DNA from: Betaproteobacteria bacterium
Lineage (GTDB): Bacteria; Pseudomonadota; Gammaproteobacteria; Burkholderiales; Burkholderiaceae_C
NCBI GenBank assembly: GCA_009923345.1
Contig: RFTR01000069.1
Span: 1-9,226 of the forward strand
Length of the DNA stretch: 9,226 nucleotides
Direction of reading: 5' to 3'
The notes under the pieces are model-generated. The model saw only the letters and a list, made by a program, of their open reading frames with translations, was not told where the DNA came from and did not search any database. The translations under genes and the position numbers were made by a program. Positions 6,303 through 9,226 of the stretch are shown in pieces. The stretch's first letter is position 1, and every line of letters begins with the position of its first letter.

Positions 6303-8734
6303 CAGTCGTAATTGCCAAAGCGGTTAGGAGTGGTCGCAGGTAAGCGTAAATGCTGGTAGCGAGGCACATTGTTGCGGATCGAACCCAAGGCGTTTGTGCC
6401 TACGCGAGAGAATCCAACAAACTCTAATTGGAACAGCAATTTTTGACGGGCTAAATTTTCTGCAATTTGGAAGCGCTCCTTGACTACGCGACCCAACCAA
6501 CAGCCACCGTCGTATTCGAAACCAATGACAGATTCCACCATCTGGTTTTTCAGGGTATCCATATTCATGCGCGCAACGGTGTACCAACGCCCCTCGCCTA
6601 GTCCGCGCCCGTCACCAAGGTCTTCGTCTTTCATGCCCCACATATCATTGATAGGCCATTGCCAACCAACATTGACAAACCGAGACACTGGAACGCCGCT
6701 AGTATTTGTTTGATTGCGGTAGGAAGCGCTAATGACTCTGTAGGAGCCGGGTGTGTAACGCCCACCAACTGCTTGGCTTAAATAATGCCCTGAATCTGGG
6801 TTGTACTGCATGGTGGAGTCAAGCGCCCATTTGCGGCTAAGGTTGAGCGTGGCACCAGCGAGTACGTCGCTAAGACCCGCTTTGGCGCTAGATTCCCCCG
6901 GCATGGTGACCAATTGTTCTTTGACGCGAAGGCGTTGCGCAAGACCGATACGTGCGCCCTCGGCACCGGTATTGGGATCGATAAAGCGAGAGGTGGCGCC
7001 AACAGTAACTAAATTACTGTCAGCAATACGGTCATAGCCTCCGAAAACGTTTTCGCTGAAGATGCTTGCGAAGTTATAAGCATTCGCACCTGAATCGTAA
7101 TTGGGCAAATAATTTTGCGCGCGGTAAGGGCTGTAGACATAAAAAGCCCGCGGCTCGAACGTTTGCGTCCAGGCGCGCCCCAAAAGATTACTGTTGCGCT
7201 CAAACACCACGCCCGAATCCAAACTAAACGTTGGGACGCTGACGCTAGCGGAACTTTGACCGTTCGTACTCAATGCATCGTCAAACTGGTAACTACGCGT
7301 ATTCATGATGAACTTAGGCGTTACATAGCCATAAGGCGTAACAAAGGGGCGACTTACTTGCGCTTGGCCAACAGCACGCTGTGCATTGCAGTTGAGATAG
7401 TTATTCAAACAATTGTCCAAACGGATGGTTTCAAACCGGCTAAATTGCCCATCGAGCATGAAATCAAAACCATTGATATTGGCACGTGAATATTTCACAT
7501 TCATTTGTGGCACGCGGTCAAACGGTGGTGAGATGTAGTTGCTTGTGCTAGCCAAGTCTTGCAATGTTTGCCACTTTTGCACAGCAATATTGGATGTAAA
7601 GAAGCCTCTTCCCCATGAGACATTCATATCGTTAGAGAGCAAGCGTGTAACGCCAAGGCTCTCAGTACTTGTGAAGTCTTTCCAGTAATTATCGTCACTC
7701 ACCCGGTTGATGTTGTAGGTAAGCCCCAAAGCACCACCAGCAAATGCGGGGTAGGGCATACCTGCATGCGAGGTTTGAAAAGCCCAGCGTTGTGAGTCAC
7801 GCAAATTGTCTTTGGCCATGAAGTCAAAACGCATGACGCCTTGAAATGGGGGCTGCGGTGTTATTGCTTCAAGATAACGAAACTCGGTCACTAAGCGCGC
7901 ACCCCGACTCGTCCAAATCGTCGGTGTAAATGTCATATCGCGGTTAGGCGCCAAGTTCCAGTAATAGGGTTGAATGAACTCAAGGCCACCAATAGAGTCC
8001 ACGCCGATAGTTGGTGGTAAAAGTCCAGACTTGCGTGCCGAATTGAGTGCAAAGTCGATAGAGGGAAGCGGCATGACCGGCACGTTTTTAAAGCGCAAAC
8101 TAGCCCCTTCCGCGTTACCTAAGTTATTTTCAGTATCAAATGAAATCTTCTCGCCTTTGAAAAACCAATCAGGGGCCCAACTCGGCCCTGGCTTGCGTTT
8201 GCAGGTGGACATTTCACCCTTATGCATCACGAAATTTCCAGGGTCAATGAAGTCAATACGCTCGGCTCTTCCGCGCATTTTGTTGCGGTTGAAAAAAAAC
8301 TCAGGCTCGGTAAAAAAACCTTCAAATGCGTCTAGTTGAAGTTCTAAGGCAGAACCTTGGTAGGTGTTGCCTGCCGCGTTAATGTAGACATTGCCTTTTG
8401 CTTTTGCTAAGTCAAGGACTTGGTCGTAGTCGAGTTTGTCCGCCTTTAACAAAATATCGCCTCGCCGAATAACCGTTTGACCTTCTAGGAAAAACTCCAA
8501 ATTAGTCTCTCCAGACATGCGATCGCTTTGCAAGTAAGTTGGCAACTCTTTGCGTACATCGCCAGTAATCGTTTCTTGTAACAAAGTGCTGGGTTTGAGC
8601 ACCAAGGGTGGACCGGTGACAGTTTGCGCCTGCGAAGAAAGCGCAGAAAGAGTCCCACAAATGAATGCACCAAAAACCAAACGCTCGGATAAGCGCGCAC
8701 GCAAACACGTAGTCCAATTAAAAACTAAGCGCAT
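6302..8734 (-). CDS. lptD: LPS-assembly outer-membrane protein LptD
   Basis: LptD forms with LptE the outer-membrane translocon that places lipopolysaccharide in the outer leaflet. From ATG 8734 the protein has 810 residues. It starts with a signal peptide with a long basic N-region, a hydrophobic core near 19-30 and a likely cut after SQA (about residue 36). A periplasmic OstA/LptA-like domain (about 60-200) follows, with ADKLDYD, GNVYIN and DPGNFVMHKGEMSTCKRK. Then come SGLLPPTIGVDSIGG (236-250) and PYYWNLAPNRDMTFTP (256-271), both typical of LptD, and a large beta-barrel to the C-terminus. Mature-protein cysteines are only Cys178, Cys442, Cys449 and Cys745. It is the first gene of lptD-surA-rsmA. 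The frame stays open 14 codons upstream to a TTG at 8776, preceded by AAGG, so a longer form is possible. I prefer the ATG because it gives a better signal peptide, although no clear Shine-Dalgarno site precedes it. Confidence 0.95.
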   Translation of the reverse strand: MRLVFNWTTCLRARLSERLVFGAFICGTLSALSSQAQTVTGPPLVLKPSTLLQETITGDVRKELPTYLQSDRMSGETNLEFFLEGQTVIRRGDILLKADKLDYDQVLDLAKAKGNVYINAAGNTYQGSALELQLDAFEGFFTEPEFFFNRNKMRGRAERIDFIDPGNFVMHKGEMSTCKRKPGPSWAPDWFFKGEKISFDTENNLGNAEGASLRFKNVPVMPLPSIDFALNSARKSGLLPPTIGVDSIGGLEFIQPYYWNLAPNRDMTFTPTIWTSRGARLVTEFRYLEAITPQPPFQGVMRFDFMAKDNLRDSQRWAFQTSHAGMPYPAFAGGALGLTYNINRVSDDNYWKDFTSTESLGVTRLLSNDMNVSWGRGFFTSNIAVQKWQTLQDLASTSNYISPPFDRVPQMNVKYSRANINGFDFMLDGQFSRFETIRLDNCLNNYLNCNAQRAVGQAQVSRPFVTPYGYVTPKFIMNTRSYQFDDALSTNGQSSASVSVPTFSLDSGVVFERNSNLLGRAWTQTFEPRAFYVYSPYRAQNYLPNYDSGANAYNFASIFSENVFGGYDRIADSNLVTVGATSRFIDPNTGAEGARIGLAQRLRVKEQLVTMPGESSAKAGLSDVLAGATLNLSRKWALDSTMQYNPDSGHYLSQAVGGRYTPGSYRVISASYRNQTNTSGVPVSRFVNVGWQWPINDMWGMKDEDLGDGRGLGEGRWYTVARMNMDTLKNQMVESVIGFEYDGGCWLGRVVKERFQIAENLARQKLLFQLEFVGFSRVGTNALGSIRNNVPRYQHLRLPATTPNRFGNYD

Positions 8735-8862
8735 GAACAGGCAGAATTGGCGGTGAGAATAAGACAGCAGCAACAAAGAAGAACAACCTTTTCAAACCCA
8801 ACGCAATGAACAATGCGACGTGTGAGGCGTAATTTGGGCCGTTTGTAGAATTTAGATTATCC
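8735..8862. promoter_or_regulatory. Divergent intergenic region between lptD and amgK
   Basis: These 128 bases must hold the start signals for both divergent genes. I see no strong paired -35/-10 for lptD and no match good enough to call a sigma-E promoter, which drives lptD in E. coli. A short direct repeat, CAATGAACAATG at 8805-8816, is the only repeat I notice. If lptD starts at the TTG 8776 the region shrinks to 86 bases. Confidence 0.4.
8846..8851 (+). promoter_or_regulatory. Candidate -10 box for amgK
   Basis: TAGAAT matches TATAAT in five of six bases. A start site about 7-9 bases downstream would fall only three to five bases before the amgK ATG at 8863. No good -35 is found 16-18 bases upstream, so this stays a candidate. 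Confidence 0.25.
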
Positions 8863-9226
8863 ATGAGCACACCCAATAACCCTCAGCAAGTCAAGATTGA
8901 ATGGCCAAATACGCAACGCGAAGCGCAATTTCATCAATGGCTTGACGCACAAGCGGTAAATTTTGGGTTAGTCGCCTCTACGGTTCGCCCTGCATCCGCC
9001 GACGCTAGTTTTAGGCGTTACTTTCGGGTCGATGGTGTTTCTGGCAAAGATAAGCCAGCTAGTTTCATCATCATGGACGCCCCACCGGACAAAGAAAACT
9101 GCGAACCGTTTGTGCGAATTGCCAAATTGATGGGGGAATGCCGCCTATTGGTGCCGCAAATCTTGAATTGGCATGTGGAAAACGGTTTCATCTTGTTGGA
9201 TGACTTGGGGCAAAGCACGATGATGG
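8863..9226 (+). CDS. amgK: N-acetylmuramate/N-acetylglucosamine kinase-like protein, N-terminal part (3' end outside window)
   Basis: Member of the aminoglycoside-phosphotransferase/choline-kinase fold. AmgK phosphorylates MurNAc and GlcNAc at carbon 1 in the cytosol, feeding MurU and the recycling of peptidoglycan sugars. 121 complete codons are present from ATG 8863 and the frame is open to the window edge. Seen are ASADASFRRYFRV (about 45-57, N-lobe strand and nucleotide-loop region), FIIMDAPPDKENCEPF (about 68-83) and ENGFILLDDLG (about 107-117), wording I recognise from AmgK proteins of gamma- and betaproteobacteria. The catalytic loop and metal-binding Asp should lie downstream, outside the window. 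It is divergent from lptD, as in many Burkholderiales and Pseudomonas genomes, where murU usually follows amgK. There is no Shine-Dalgarno site before the ATG. Another phosphotransferase of the same fold cannot be excluded from the N-terminal third alone. Confidence 0.85.
   Translation, partial: MSTPNNPQQVKIEWPNTQREAQFHQWLDAQAVNFGLVASTVRPASADASFRRYFRVDGVSGKDKPASFIIMDAPPDKENCEPFVRIAKLMGECRLLVPQILNWHVENGFILLDDLGQSTMM

Noticed and set aside
6738..6748. CTGTAGGAGCC in lptD, identical to 833-843 in the palindromic element
   Set aside because: An 11-base match between two places in 9 kb is expected by chance, and the lptD copy is ordinary coding sequence with no palindrome around it.
9018..9218. 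66-codon minus-strand frame at the right edge
   Set aside because: Antisense to the AmgK-like coding frame, which is open from 8863 to the edge and carries recognisable motifs.

Overview
The window looks like the chromosome of a betaproteobacterium of the Burkholderiales, most likely Comamonadaceae-like. This rests on the protein wording (PepP, MaeB, LptD, AmgK) and on the amgK / lptD-surA-rsmA neighbourhood. Base composition is moderate for that group. It is mainly a housekeeping region. I see no prophage, transposase, CRISPR array, tRNA or rRNA.

Left part, plus strand: the 3' end of an Xaa-Pro aminopeptidase gene (pepP, entering from outside the window) is followed by a 233-base gap. That gap holds a long imperfect palindrome (782-871) with REP-like features and a second strong hairpin (950-980) just before the ribosome binding site of maeB. 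maeB is complete and encodes the large malic enzyme with a phosphotransacetylase-like C-terminal domain. A 218-base gap with small hairpins follows, then an orphan barstar-family gene that keeps the three residues barstar uses to block barnase. No ribonuclease gene is visible next to it.

Right part, minus strand: lptD, surA and rsmA read leftwards as a tight operon. lptD and surA share one base (TGATG), and surA and rsmA are 9 bases apart in the same frame. LptD is the outer-membrane LPS translocon, and SurA is the periplasmic chaperone that helps outer-membrane proteins such as LptD fold. RsmA dimethylates 16S rRNA. The pdxA gene often found between surA and rsmA in proteobacteria is not there. 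rsmA converges on the barstar gene with 22 bases between stop codons.

Right edge, plus strand: divergent from lptD, an amgK-like sugar kinase gene of peptidoglycan recycling starts and runs out of the window. The 128-base divergent region has a -10-like box so close to the amgK start codon that the mRNA could be almost leaderless.

No gene-free stretch exceeds 300 bases. Nothing here is clearly a new system. The most interesting items are the palindromic element and hairpin upstream of maeB, the orphan barstar, and an LptD that can form only one of the two disulfides linking barrel and periplasmic domain.
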